This document shows, piece by piece, positions 21,061 through 32,115 of a DNA stretch of 64,000 nt. Position numbers and translations under genes: made by a program. Source of the DNA: Hepsetus odoe (taxonomy: Eukaryota; Chordata; Actinopteri; Characiformes; Hepsetidae); the NCBI GenBank assembly GCA_017165825.1, contig CM029387.1:13604798-13668797 (forward strand). The letters run 5' to 3'. Every line of letters starts with the position of its first letter. Within the stretch, counting starts at the first letter, position 1. The notes beneath the pieces are model-generated. The model did not search any database. It was not told the origin of the DNA and saw only the letters and a list, made by a program, of their open reading frames with translations.

Positions 21061-22500
21061 CACCACTCTCTCCCCCCACTGGAAACTCTCTTTATCACTT
21101 CAACTCAGAATTACTTTCTCCTCCATCTCACAACCAATTTTTTTACAGCATTTTTTCATACCTGCTTAAAATAAATAAATAAATATATCAAAAAGTATTT
21201 GTTGGCCATTATTTGCACATTCATATGATTTTTCCCTTTCCCTCTTCTAACCTCCACTCATCTGTGGAGACTTTTGACGAGATTCTCTTCAATGCAGTAA
21301 TAGGAGTGTTACTAAGGTCAGGCCCTGATGTGTTAAATGTTGGTGTTTAACCTCATCAAAATATTGTCACAGTTAGTAAAGTTCACTCACCCCAATTTAA
21401 TTCAAACACTGTACCACTGCCACAAACTTATAATTATCCAAACCATGAAAAATAACCGAGGCAGCATTTTGCTTAAATTAACTGTTAACGATTAACGATG
21501 GCATACTCTGACAGTCTCATGTTGAAAGTCACAGGATATGACCCATTTTACCACCAATGTTTGCAGAATTTATTTTATTTGCTCTGAATGTGCCAAAATG
21601 CCATATTTGAAAGCATTAATTTGAAATTAAATTTGAAAAATGTAAGCAAAAATTAAATCATTTCAAATGGGAACAGTTAATAAAATAATGGTTTAAGGGC
21701 TTTACATGTTGCCTGTCTCTATACAGCAGATGTCCAACTGATTGACAAAAGAACCAGATTCAGGGTAATCTAGCAGCTGAACCTAATATTGCATAAATTT
21801 GATGGCTCTATATTTAGCTAAAGGGTAAGTAAGTTATGTTTGACTGCATACAGCCCTCAACAGATCCATTAAAATAAAATTTAGAAAAACAACAAGACTC
21901 CAACAAACCATGAAGAGTATAGCTGTCAAGTGACTTTGTTAATGTACATGTAAGAAAGTGACACCTATGACAAACAAATGTAAGCAATAAAAAAATAATA
22001 AAAAAAAAAACCAAAAAAAAAAAAACACAATGTGCAATAAACATTGACTTAATGGGTTTGGCACACATAGTAATTTAAAACTGTTCAAAAAATGAGTGTA
22101 TTAATGTAATTCGGTGTTAATATAATAACAGACCACTATTAGAGCTCTTGTGTATCTTTATCATTACAACAAAAACTTTATTGAGATTATTCATCCAATA
22201 TCTTAACTGCTTATCCTGACTATAGTTGTGGGGGATGCGAGAACCTCTCTTAGCACTCATTGTAGAAAAAGGCAGAGAAAAATTATGGACAAGAAACACC
22301 TTGGAAAAGTCCATCATAGGCCTCTTCTTGAAGAAGAAGTAGTTGGCCATTTTTAAGACATTTGGCATAATGTTCTTACTGACTTCTCAGTAGTAGTAAG
22401 AATATTATCTGATGATGGTTATGTCTAATGAGTAAAACTCTTCTTGAGATCTGGAACACAAGCCAGTGTTCATTGGGAGAAAATAGTCTTGACATTATGT
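21061..22500. other. Intronic AT-rich sequence
   Basis: No gene, transposon or RNA gene recognised. A-rich tracts occur at about 21988-22025. Confidence 0.5.
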
Positions 22501-22542
22501 TAAACGTGTGTGTATGTGTGTGTGAGAGAGAGAGAGTTCTAC

Positions 22543-22666
22543 CATAGTTCATTCTGTTTGGATTGTAGGTGCCATAAAGTGTGAGTGTAATATTCAGAAC
22601 TGCTCCAGCTGCCTCCTCATTCTGGCTTCGTCCACAGCCAATAGCTATCCCTTTATAATCCTTAAC
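22543..22666 (-). CDS. Proprotein convertase gene, exon closing the P domain
   Basis: A 124-bp exon with acceptor TTGTGCAG|GTT (AG at 22668-22667) and donor ATG|GTAGAA (GT at 22542-22541). It enters in phase 0 directly after '...GTWTLT' of the preceding exon and leaves phase 1. The sequence starts VKDYKG and contains 'AVLNITLTLYGT', the last beta-strand pair and LYGT motif of the P/Homo B domain. It has one potential N-glycosylation site (NIT). The loop with 'GIAIGCGRSQNEEAAG' carries an extra Cys. Oddly, the exon lies 9 bp from a 168-bp (CA)n tract, so the intron ends in UG repeats, while a (CT/CA)-rich run follows the donor. Confidence 0.75.
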
Positions 22667-22673
22667 CTGCACA

Positions 22674-22845
<172 letters not shown>

Positions 22846-22974
22846 TTATCATACAGTGATAATCACATACCATCACAACATAATTTTAGAACACTTAACA
22901 TACACAATATCAAATGGGACTGTTAAAAGATGACAAAGAAATCATCTTTGTTCTGTTAAAAAACAGAGCAAAGA

Positions 22975-23720
22975 TGATTCTAGATGTGCTTGCTTTAATA
23001 GTGTAGGTTAAAAATGGTTCTAGTAGTTGCTTATTTTTGATGATTTACATTGAGCTGGTTTCTTAATCAGTTTTTTTAAAGCTTCAATGAATAGGTTTCC
23101 AGGTGTGCATGTTTTAACAGTCCAGAACAATAATTGTTGTAGATACATGTATATATTATACAATAAATTGGGCTTTATATGTGGTTGCTTGTTCTATGCA
23201 GTGTTCTAGATGTGCTTGATGACTTTGGTTTGCCAATGTAACAGTATAACAATGTAGGTTCTAATAGTGCTTTTGTTAACAGTCTGGTATAAAGAAATTT
23301 CTATATGTGCTTGATTTAGTAGTATGGAGGTGGTTACTGACATGCATGTTTCAAAGTTGATAATGTTGGTTCTCAGGATTTTTTAACATCATACAATGAA
23401 AAGATTCTGTAGATGCTTGATTCAATGTTGTGTATAGAAAAGGGCTGCTGAATTAAGAGGGTTCTAGATATACGTTTTAAAAATGCATTAAGGATCCACG
23501 TCTGCTCATTTGCAAGTACATAATACAATTTCTAGATGTGATTATTTTTAATACCCAGAAAGAAGAGGGTTCTATATTTGCTTGTTCTATAAGTACAGTT
23601 CTAGATGAGCTTGTTAACAATGCAGAATGAAACAGAGACTTCTATTTGCTCATTAGAACACTGTAGATTTAAGAGGGTTCTAAATGTGCTTGTTTCAAGA
23701 CTGTGGGATGAAGAGGGTTC
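22975..23720. repeat. Degenerate minisatellite, about 40-50 bp period
   Basis: The phrase TTCTAGATGTGCTTG, with variants, recurs at about 22979, 23204, 23301, 23404, 23462, 23531, 23569, 23601, 23677 and elsewhere. It is usually followed by 'tttaacagt.tagaat' and 'aagaggg'-like sequence. Units are diverged, and some appear fused or expanded. Confidence 0.65.
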
Positions 23721-24543
23721 TGGGCCAGAGTATGAAGTCCCACAGCGGAGGGCACCATTGATTTGTTGTTGGTAAATAAACTGATGGACACCACCAGCGG
23801 TGGATCAATAGTGTTAGTAGCATCACCAAGAGTGTCTTCTCTCTCTCTCTGCAGAAACTACCATTACCACTACAAACTACCACTTCCTGCAGAGTCAATA
23901 GCTAACCTTAATAACGCTTCGTTGCAATATTAAATTCTGTTTTAACTGCACTTATTTTTCTCTTTTATTGGTGCAATTCTAGTTAACATCCATCCCTATA
24001 CATGTTATGAACATACTCTATAAAAGGTTTATTATGTACAAAGAAGAATAAAATAACTAACAAAACAAACAAAAAAAAAAAAAAGCCAACAGCACTTCCA
24101 GAAACACAGGATCCCTCAGAGGAAAACAACATTCTCTCAAAGATTTGTGATCAGCTACAGAAATGAAATATGTGTAGAGAAATTCATTTATGTCTACCTT
24201 TCTTTTGTACAATTGTTTGTCTATAGAATTGGCAGTAAAAATATGTTTGTTTTAGTAGGGTGGTGAACCAAGACATGTATACCAGGAAACAACAACATTC
24301 AGAGAAGGACAAAGAAAATTACACCCAGGGCCTGCAATAAGCAGAAAAGGATAGGGGGTACATGTAAGGGGGGGGGATTATGAGAGATGGATGGCTCTAC
24401 ACAGGTGAGAAGAAGATTACAGCAGGAGGAGATAGCAGGAGAGAGAGTGGGCAAGATGGAGACAATATTATGGGAGTTGGAAGGAGAGTCAGAGAGAAGG
24501 GGGTGTTTGTGGGAGAGAGATTCTAAGTACAAGCAAGGGGGAG

Positions 24544-24582
<39 letters not shown>

Positions 24583-24936
24583 ACACACGGGTCTGGGCCA
24601 GCAGAGCTCATGCTGTGCGTACATATGTAGAGCAGCAGGAGAGAGTGTGCAATGTTGGCTGCAGGCCAAAATCCCCACATCAATCATTCACTACACAACT
24701 ACACTACACTCTAATACAAGCAAATTCACCCACACTGGATACTAATTCACAATAATAAAAAAACTGTCACCTTCTTTCTTTATTTTATATTATTATTATA
24801 ACTATTACTGAGCTCAAAGACACTGTTCACACATCACTATTCCCCTAATATGTACTACTGCATTGCTCCGGTACATATCAGCATACCTGCTAAACTCCTA
24901 CACCCCTCACTATACACTGTTACACTGCATTAAGTG
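23721..24936. other. Intronic sequence with simple repeats
   Basis: No gene recognised. It contains an A run (about 24071-24084), a G run (24370-24376) and a (GA)n tract (about 24548-24579) followed by a short (CA)n. The Ser/Leu frames across the GA tract are artefacts. Confidence 0.6.
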
Positions 24937-25155
24937 AAAGTGACCATTTTCAATTGTGATACAATTCGTAACACAGTGAACCTCAACAAAATGCAGCTTC
25001 TGCATTTAACTCATACACAGTAGGGAGCAGCTACATAAAGCACCTGGGGTGCAGGGATGGAGGATGGTACCTTGTTCAAATACTTCAGGGCAACCTGCTA
25101 ATCTGGGATCGAACCCATGACAACTCCCTAACCACTAGGCCGCTGCTGCCCCTCA
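24937..25155 (-). mobile_element. SINE family B, minus strand
   Basis: Reverse complement of the family at 20828-21060: 'aagtgaaagtgaccatttt' at the left (3' end), 'gcttctgcatttaactcat', and the head 'ctccctaaccactaggccgc' at the right. It is immediately followed by a tRNA-Glu-like sequence. Confidence 0.8.
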
Positions 25156-25161
25156 GAAGAC

Positions 25162-25233
25162 TTCCCATACCAGCATTCAAGCCCAGGGCGTCTGGGTGAA
25201 AACCAGGATTTCTAACCACTAGACCATATAGGA
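25162..25233 (-). pseudogene. tRNA-Glu(TTC) pseudogene
   Basis: 72 nt matching the length and layout of vertebrate tRNA-Glu: 5' TCCTATATGG, D-arm 'TCTAGTGGTTAG', anticodon arm 'CCTGGTTTTCACCCAG' with anticodon TTC, and 3' acceptor 'TATGGGAA'. The T-arm/B-box is degraded ('GGGCTTGAATG' instead of the usual GGTTCGA core), so it is probably not transcribed efficiently or folded. It could be a tRNA pseudogene or the head of a tRNA-Glu-derived SINE. Confidence 0.7.
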
Positions 25234-25261
25234 CTGCATTATATTCTAAAGCATTATATTC

Positions 25262-25339
25262 AGTGTCCTGAAGTGTATTTGTATATTGTCTGTAAGTGAT
25301 TACTTACAGACAATATACAAAAATACACTTCAGGACACT
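25262..25339. repeat. Near-perfect 36-bp inverted repeat (hairpin)
   Basis: Arms 25262-25297 and 25302-25339 are reverse complements except for two extra A in the right arm, separated by a 4-nt loop (GATT). The 78-nt length and stem quality would allow a stable hairpin in either transcript. It is in an intron of the convertase gene. Confidence 0.9.
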
Positions 25340-25620
25340 CCAAAACACTGTACCGCATTAAACTCCAGTAAACTCAAATGCACGCAATGCACAACACTAC
25401 ACTACAGAACAATCCAATACACAAAATTTACCCCATTACACCCTAGTATACGCAAATATGCACAATACGCAAAATTACACTATAGTACACTCCAATAAAC
25501 ACAAACATCGTACCCCATTACACTCCACAACACTCTAATATACACAACACTAGACTCTAGGACACACAATATGAAACACTATAGCGCATTACGCCTCAGT
25601 GCACTATAATACACACCACT
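25340..25620. repeat. AC-rich degenerate tandem repeat, about 75-84 bp period
   Basis: The phrase CATTAcACTCCA recurs at about 25354, 25431, 25515 and 25588 with related flanks ('acactccaatacacaa'), spaced 74-84 bp. It starts at the right foot of the hairpin. Confidence 0.6.
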
Positions 25621-28423
25621 AAGGGGAGACGTCTCAGAACAAAAACTAGAGCTTTCTGCACTGGATTTTTTAAACATTATGGCTGGAGCATTCCTGTGTG
25701 CCTCAATATACCCTGCTACACCTCAGCAAAAAAAAACAAACAAAAAAAAAAAAAAACACACAGACACAAACATTCATTATGCACAGAAGCATTTTGCCTC
25801 TCATGCACAGTTCTGAAATTAAATGGGAAAAAGAACCAGAAATACCCATACCTGATCTCCCTAAATTCATTAACTATGCAAATATATGCAGAAATATGCA
25901 CCTCTAAAAGTCTACAGTGGGCCAATGTATGTGTTCGTAGGTATGGTAGTGTTCTTAGAGTCTATGAGCAGGTCACAACTAAGCATGCAGAGAGAGATGT
26001 GTGTGTGCATGCTTTCCACTAGTTTCATATGTAATTATAGTGTAATGATTTTTGTTAATCTCTTTCTTACTTTCTCTCTCTATCATTACCCTCTATCCCT
26101 CCCTCTTTCCTTTTCTTTCTCAAGGTCTGTGCTCTGCATTGGTTTAACTTTCTGTCTTTGGTCATTCAAAATGCATAATTTGTGATCAAAGTAAACTGTT
26201 TTTCTTATCAATAGATCAGTGTGATTTAGCATAGCTAAGCTGCTGAAAAGAACTGAATAGCAAATTAGTCACAGACATCATCTAATTCTGTAGATGTAGA
26301 TATCTATGCACCCACTAAATGCACACTCATAAGGTGCAGTGTTTAAAAGGTAAAGAAAAAATAAGGCAGTTATCAACAAGCTACAAAAACAAGTAAGTTC
26401 AGAAACAAAGTGAGACTGGTATAAATAAACGAGGCTCTTTACCATCAAAACAATCTACAGGGGTGTTCTGTGAAATTAATAAACCTCAGTCTTTTTGCAC
26501 ACCTCCAAAAGAAGAAACATGTGGTGGTCCGAAATATATAATACATCATAAGCTCAAATATAATACATAATATAATGCGTCATAATGAGGCAAAATGTGT
26601 TTCAAGCATTTCAAGCTTATTTCAAGATTTTAACAGGGACCTTTTGAACATCAAATCCAGATTGAAGCTCATTCTCTCTGTGAAAAAAAAATCACCATCC
26701 TGCTTCTGTATTTATTCTTCATATTAAACATATTTACTATTATCTGTGGTAGGCCTGTGATTGTTTCCAGTTAAAATTTTATTGTGTTTTTGAGGAACTC
26801 AACAACAAACATAATGTTGCTAATCTTAATGGTGTAACTTCTGCTCCTGAATTCCTGCAAAGCACAGGGACAATGTGTGTTAACATAGTGTTCACAGTGA
26901 AAAGTAGCAGTCCTGGAGTTGATTTTATATGTTCCTAAATTGTCAATTCATTTTTAGGCATTTTAAATTGATTCAAGAGGGTCAGTAAGGTCTATCAGTA
27001 TACTGATCACATCATATTGTATGCAGCAAATTATTTATCAGTGTTGCTCTCTCTATGATTATCTCTATGATACACTCTATGATTATCTGTGTTTGAGGCT
27101 GGTAGGTGGGAACAAGATTCAAAACAGTGCAGGAGTGAGTGTGTCTCAGTGACCACCATATCTGCGCTAATCTTTTCCATTGTAAGGTTTTTTTGTTGTT
27201 TTTTTTAACTAGAAATGTATGTTCTTTATGTGTCTGGGCTTTGTGTTTGTGTGTGAAAGACTATATTGCATGTACTTTAAAAATGATATTACACTGTATA
27301 TGTGTGTGTTACTGACTGGGTTGTTTGTGCTGTTCCAGTTGTTTTGTAACTGGCCACAAAGGATACAGTAAATCTGTAGGAGATACTGTGTGTGTTTTGT
27401 GTTTGTTTGCTCACACAGGTCTTTCATCTTCAAGGCCAATTGAAACAATTGTATTGTTCTTTCTCTCTCTCTCTTTCTTTCTGACCAGTGTGACACACCT
27501 CTTTATTTTACTTAAATAAGAAACTGTCATTTGGGAATACCACTGCCATGAAGGTGTATACTTAGTTTTGAGTAGGTGGTATGCGTTAAAATTAGAGCCT
27601 TATGAATGCAAGGAACCAAGGTTTCCCAACAGAAAACCACCCAAATCTGGAGCAATGAAAGAATGTGGCCTGGTCTCACTCTGATGCATAATTCCCCTTT
27701 ATAGACACATTGGGTTGTAGACAGGGACCAACATGGGCACTCTGAGGGATCTGTGGCTATGCACCCCAAGACAAATAAAAATGTCCACCAGTTGCCCCGT
27801 CTAGGACCACTAAATATGTACTAACACCTAAATACCAGCAACAACCCCAAAGAACCTACCATTCTGGAGAGGTCCTGACTTTTTTTTAAATTGAGAAGAA
27901 GCAAACTGCAACAGGCCTAAAAATACAAAGTACCTTTTATAACCACTTCCAACCACTAAACATACCACATCGCCAGTGGACTATTCAAGAGCCTGATCAT
28001 CTCTAATCATATGCACCTATTTCTTTACCGATTCATACCTTAGGTTAGGTGGCTTTGTTCTGCTTGCATGACTCATAATTAGGTTACTCTTTGCCTAATC
28101 CACTGAAACTGGTCAGGTGCATAGACTGGACTGAAAATGAGGACCATAAACTTTGACCTTCAAAACACCTGGAGAAATATTCAACAATACATTTAAAAAT
28201 GCAATCTGGCTTTTCGGAAACAATAGTTTGGGGTGGGGTGGATTAAGATTTTTGATGAGTTTTATATATTAATAGGACTGGTGAGTGGCTGGAAGTCATC
28301 ACAGAAGCAAAACTAAGCGGTAGGTCCAAGCTATTTTTTTGCAAATACACTGGATAATGTGTATAAATAAAGCTACAATGTGAGTGTTTGTTTGAGCATG
28401 AATGTATATGTGAAGTCAGTAAC
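25621..28423. other. Intronic sequence without recognised features
   Basis: About 2.8 kb with an A run (25743-25757) and short simple repeats. The minus frame at 27769-27527 (80 codons) resembles some dispersed fish repeat, but I could not assign it. Confidence 0.4.
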
Positions 28424-28609
28424 CGTCAGCGTCCATGTTCCTTGTGGATTTTCCCCCCAGTTCTGTATGGTCATCAGTGTCCAACTCCTTAGTCCAGCCG
28501 CTGATGCATCATTTCTCCGTGTGTCCAGCAGTACTGAGCGTGTTCTGGTTGGAGACAGCAGCTCCACACGCAGGTCACCACGGCACACACTACTGATGTT
28601 CACCATCAC
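28424..28609 (-). CDS. Proprotein convertase gene, P/Homo B domain exon
   Basis: A 186-bp exon (62 codons, phase 0 at both ends) with acceptor CCCTTACAG|GTG (AG at 28611-28610) and donor ACG|GTTACT (GT at 28423-28422). It encodes 'VMVNISSVCRGDLRVELLSP', then the 'TRSVLL' strand, 'WTLMTIQNWGENPQGTWTLT' and the intervening loop. RGDL, SP.GTRS-like and WGE..GTWTL are the hallmark strands of the P domain that stabilises the subtilisin domain of kexin/furin-type convertases in the secretory pathway. The GENP.GTWTL form is closest to PCSK1 by eye. The usual Arg before RGDL is Cys here. Confidence 0.85.
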
Positions 28610-28969
28610 CTGTAAGGGAGTGTTTGTGTGTGTTAGTGAAAACAACTGTTAGCTCCCAGTGTATAGATATAGATCTACTAACAGCTAAAAGGTCTCTGAA
28701 TCTTCTTAGTGTGTTTGTAAAGAGAGGTCATTGAAAAACATTACACTCTTAAGAATAAAGATTGCTATATGTTTCTTTGTTGGATTATGACCCATTGTAA
28801 CATTGGGGTGTTGTGGGTAGGAAATAGATGTACAGCCAGGAGTCTGGTTCTTGACTATTTACCATACTTAACATAACTCAAAGCACTTAAACACCACTGT
28901 TACCACAAAGTCTAAGCCTCTTATAGAGAGACTTGGAATTACCTCAGAGTTGGAAGTTGTGTCAAAGTC

Positions 28970-29740
28970 TAAGCATCCGGCTCTGTGAAGAACCTCTTAC
29001 ATCAATCCGGTCTATATGGCACAAGAACCCCACTGATTTGAGTGCTTTTGCTGGAGGTGTTGGGATATGAGGTTGTTGTGATGGCAGTAGAACAGAGTTT
29101 AGCTCATCAGATCCACTGCACGGTCCTTCTCACCCTCACCCACCTGACTGTAGAGACTGCAATCACTCCCATTACGGCAAGGCCTGAAGCCCAATGAGCA
29201 TTTCAAGATTGAAATTCCTTCAGCCACGCATCCATAGTTGTCTAAGCAGTTCTTATTTGAGCCATCTGCACAGTCCATGTTACCATTACAAAACTGCTGT
29301 TCAGTCAGACACAATGTCCCATCACAATGCAGAGGACAGGTAGCACCCTGCAGTTCAGCTAAGCCTTCAGGATACTCGGAGCGCACCAAGGCCCTCTCAA
29401 TACACTTTCTCTTGTTCTTACAAAGGACATGGCTGGGATCTGAACATGAATGTAAACAGAATGGCTCAGCAGATCCATCCGGACCATCAAATCCCAACTT
29501 TGACTGGCCTGGCCCAATTGTGATGCAAGGTGATGTGCTTTCAGACAGTACAGAGGGATTCTCACAGTGTGTTCCAGTAGACAGTTTATGGGGAGGAGCT
29601 TTAGTGACAAGAGCACTGACTGCTTCCTCATTGCCATTTGCACAATTTCTCTCTCTATCACACAGGAAATCCCCTGGACTGCAGTGAGTTCTGTCGTCAT
29701 CACAGCAGTGGCTGCAGCTTTCACTGTGTGTCATGTATCC
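28970..29740 (-). pseudogene. LDL-receptor class A-like repeats, broken
   Basis: The minus frame 29734-29099 is Cys-rich and contains several LDL-A modules: 'THCSPGDFLCDRERNC', 'SCSDPSHVLCKNKRKCI', 'CDGTLCLTEQQFCNGNMDCA' with 'DGSNKNC', and 'GFRPCRNGSDCSLYSQV'. The calcium-binding acidic signature (CDG..DC.DGSDE) is eroded in most modules ('ANGNEE', 'GEGEKDRAVDLMS'), and frameshifts occur near both ends. All modules are contiguous without introns, unlike normal LDLR-family genes. The segment directly follows, on the same strand, 39-bp repeats and a coiled-coil/LTR relic, so it may belong to that mobile element rather than to the convertase gene in whose intron it sits. Confidence 0.6.
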
Positions 29741-29793
29741 TATTCCCTCAGAGTGATCCTGACACTGAGATGTCCCAGAAGCCCCGGCCTCCT

Positions 29794-29910
29794 AGGCAGG
29801 CACATAATCCAGAACAGAAGCCCCACCCTCCGAGGCAGGCGCTTAATCCAGAACAGAAGCTCTGCTCACCAAGGCAGGTGCATATTCCAAAACAGAATCC
29901 CTGCTCATTA
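29794..29910 (-). repeat. 39-bp tandem repeat next to LDL-A-like modules
   Basis: Units start at 29794, 29833 and 29872 with AGGCAGG, exactly 39 bp apart, with a partial unit before them. The core is 'taatccagaacagaag'. Confidence 0.85.
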
Positions 29911-30339
29911 TCATGGGCTGATCACATTATCAGACATTGCAGCAACATGCTAAAGCTTCTCTCTGGTGTCTTGTTTCCTCCAGAGCTTTAGCAATCTCCA
30001 CACTTCAAGACAGGCTGTTGCCTAATTCCACTCTGGATTACTGAAGCTCCGCAGGGAGCTTTTCCATCTTGCTCTACAAAATCAGCCTTACTCTTCAGCA
30101 GGGAATCCTTCTGTTGCAGCACGCTCGTGCTGTTGAGATGAGTGTGGTTCTCCTGCTGCATTGTGAACATCTCCTCCTCCAGCTTGCTAGTTTTCTCCAG
30201 TTCTCTTTGTCTCAGAGTTCTGAATAGCTGCTGCAGTGCTTTTCTTTCTTCCATCCACTACCAGTCTGTGCTCCAGATCAGAGGTCTGAGTCAGTGTTCT
30301 CTCTTAATGCGCTGCATGAGTCATCTTTGTGTATCAACA

Positions 30340-30597
30340 GTGAAAGTGAAAGTGACTATTATCATTGCGAGGTCACAGCACAGCACATAGTAAACCAAAA
30401 TTAAATTGGACCTCTGCATTTAACCCATGCAAACACTGTGCAGCAGCGGGCAGCTATGAAAGCACATGGGGAGCAGTAACGAGGACCGTACCTTGCTCAA
30501 GGGTACCTCAGGGCAAACTACTGGTAAGGGGTTTGAACCTACAATCTTCCAATCCTGTGGCCAACTCCCTAACCACTAGGCCACCGCTGCCCCTAAT
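30340..30597 (-). mobile_element. SINE family B, minus strand
   Basis: 3' end 'agtgaaagtgaaagtgacta' at the left, 'ctctgcatttaacccatgca' in the body, and the head 'actccctaaccactaggcca' at the right. Confidence 0.85.
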
Positions 30598-30829
30598 GCT
30601 GCCTGTGTGACCCCTGTGCTGCTGAGACACTGTCTCCAGAGAGGCCCTGGGCTGCAGGAGCTGCTGCTTTCTACTGGAGTTGCAGCGCCTCAGGGTCTGC
30701 AGATCAGAAACTTGAGTTCAGTCTAGAAATTTGCGTCTCCAGAGACATCACGGCTGCAGCATGCTTTGTTTTTTCAGATCAGTAAATTCAGATTTGTTGA
30801 GGGTGGTGTGAGGGGGTCGCCAGTGTCAC

Positions 30830-31515
30830 AAGTGCTCTCACGTTTGTAAAACCCCTGGATCTGTCCTTTTTAGTCAAATCTGTCCTTTTTAGTCAGGTTG
30901 TAATAGGAGTCACATTACTGCAAAAAGTCTTTAACCTTATGGTCTGTACAATGTGCTGTACAACTTTGTTTCAGATGGGCAGCTGTCCACCACCTGTGTG
31001 GTGGATGGTTTGGGTGTTTCCTGAGGGCAAGTCCATTGATCTCCGTGAGGGTCTCCTGAGTTCCAGATCTGTTGGTACACCAAGTCGGCGAAGCTACTAT
31101 CATCTTATTTTCTCCTTACTTGACCTTCAGATCAGCTACATCAGACTAGCTCTTCTGCAGGAGCTGCTGCCATGAAGATTAAAGCTTCCCCAACTCAAAC
31201 AGAGCTTCCACCATTAGCTCATGAACCTCCATTTACAGTCACCAGTGGACGCTTTTGCTTTTACTGTAACGCATGCTTACTGGAAATTACCACTATACAG
31301 GGTTTTTCTCTCTTTCTTTCCTTTTTATTTCCAATGTCAACCAAATGGGTTCCCCTTTTGGGTCTTTGGTTCTCCCAAGGTTTCTTCCTTATGTTTGTAG
31401 AGTTTTTCCTTGCCTCTGTCACCCTTGGCTTACCCAACTGTGGTTCGGGCCCAGATTCTGTAAAGCTGCTTTGTGGCAACAAGTTGTAAAAAGTGTAAAT
31501 AAAGTTCACCTTATT
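30830..31515 (+). mobile_element. L2-type LINE 3' UTR
   Basis: Matches the 3' UTR at 54480-55665: shared 'cttcagatcagctaca', 'gggttccccttttgggtctt'-type, 'tctcccaaggtttcttcct' and 'attctgtaaagctg.tttgtg' stretches, ending in an AATAAA-containing tail at about 31500. No coding part is present. Confidence 0.8.
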
Positions 31516-32115
31516 GGACTCCACTTGTTTATTTCCTCCTGCAGCTCGCCTCACATCTCCTTTAGTCTCTGCTTCAGGAAGGATTTTTCCTTCTAACTGC
31601 TAGATGACCTGCATGTCCATGCAACTGATCTGTTCATTTCTCTGTCAAATTTCAGAGTGAAGTGTGCTGTGCTGTTTCAGATTTTCTGACCTGGCCATTA
31701 GTTCTTCTTGGAGACTGTTAATGCTTTCCTTTAACAAAATGATCAGCTCACCCTTGTTTTTACTCTCCTTATCATACTCTAGGCACTCAGCTAGTTTTTT
31801 CTTCTAGTTCTTGACCAAGTTTAGCTAACTCCTCTGGAAGAGAACACACCTCAGACTGGCTGCCTTCCGGCAATTCTTTAATTGATGATTGTCTCATCTT
31901 CAAAAGTCACTACTTTATCTGACAGAATAGAGATTTCCTTTTGCTTTTCTTCCAATTTCAAAGTCCTCCAGATCCTGTTTCAGTGCATGAACTTTATTAT
32001 CTTTGTATTTATTATCTACAGCCTTGGCTTGTAGCCAGTGAGATACTAGGAGCTGTGGAGCTAGGAGCTCATGAGCCCAGGTGTGCTCAGTCTGAGCAGA
32101 GCAGCATCTACCGGG

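Larger units (their letters stand above)
29930..32115 (-). mobile_element. Old relative of the coiled-coil LTR element, interrupted
   Basis: Minus-strand coiled-coil coding remnants occur at 30254-29988 ('QRELEKTSKLEEEMFTMQQE'), about 30830-30600, and 32000-31560. The part near 31830-31880 aligns with 9170-9215 of the younger element ('cctc.tgaagagaac.cacct.agactgg.tgc'). At 32060-32115 the sequence 'aggtgtgctcagtctgagca' and 'agcagcatctac' matches the LTR at 4414-4447. A SINE-B (30340-30597) and an L2 3' UTR (30830-31515) have inserted. Confidence 0.6.

Noticed and set aside
29238..29687. 149-codon plus-strand ORF
   Set aside because: Antisense shadow of the LDL-A-like modules.
28424..29740. 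LDL-A modules as exons of the convertase gene
   Set aside because: The P-domain exon joins in phase to the exon at 33482, leaving no place for them, and they carry frameshifts without splice sites.
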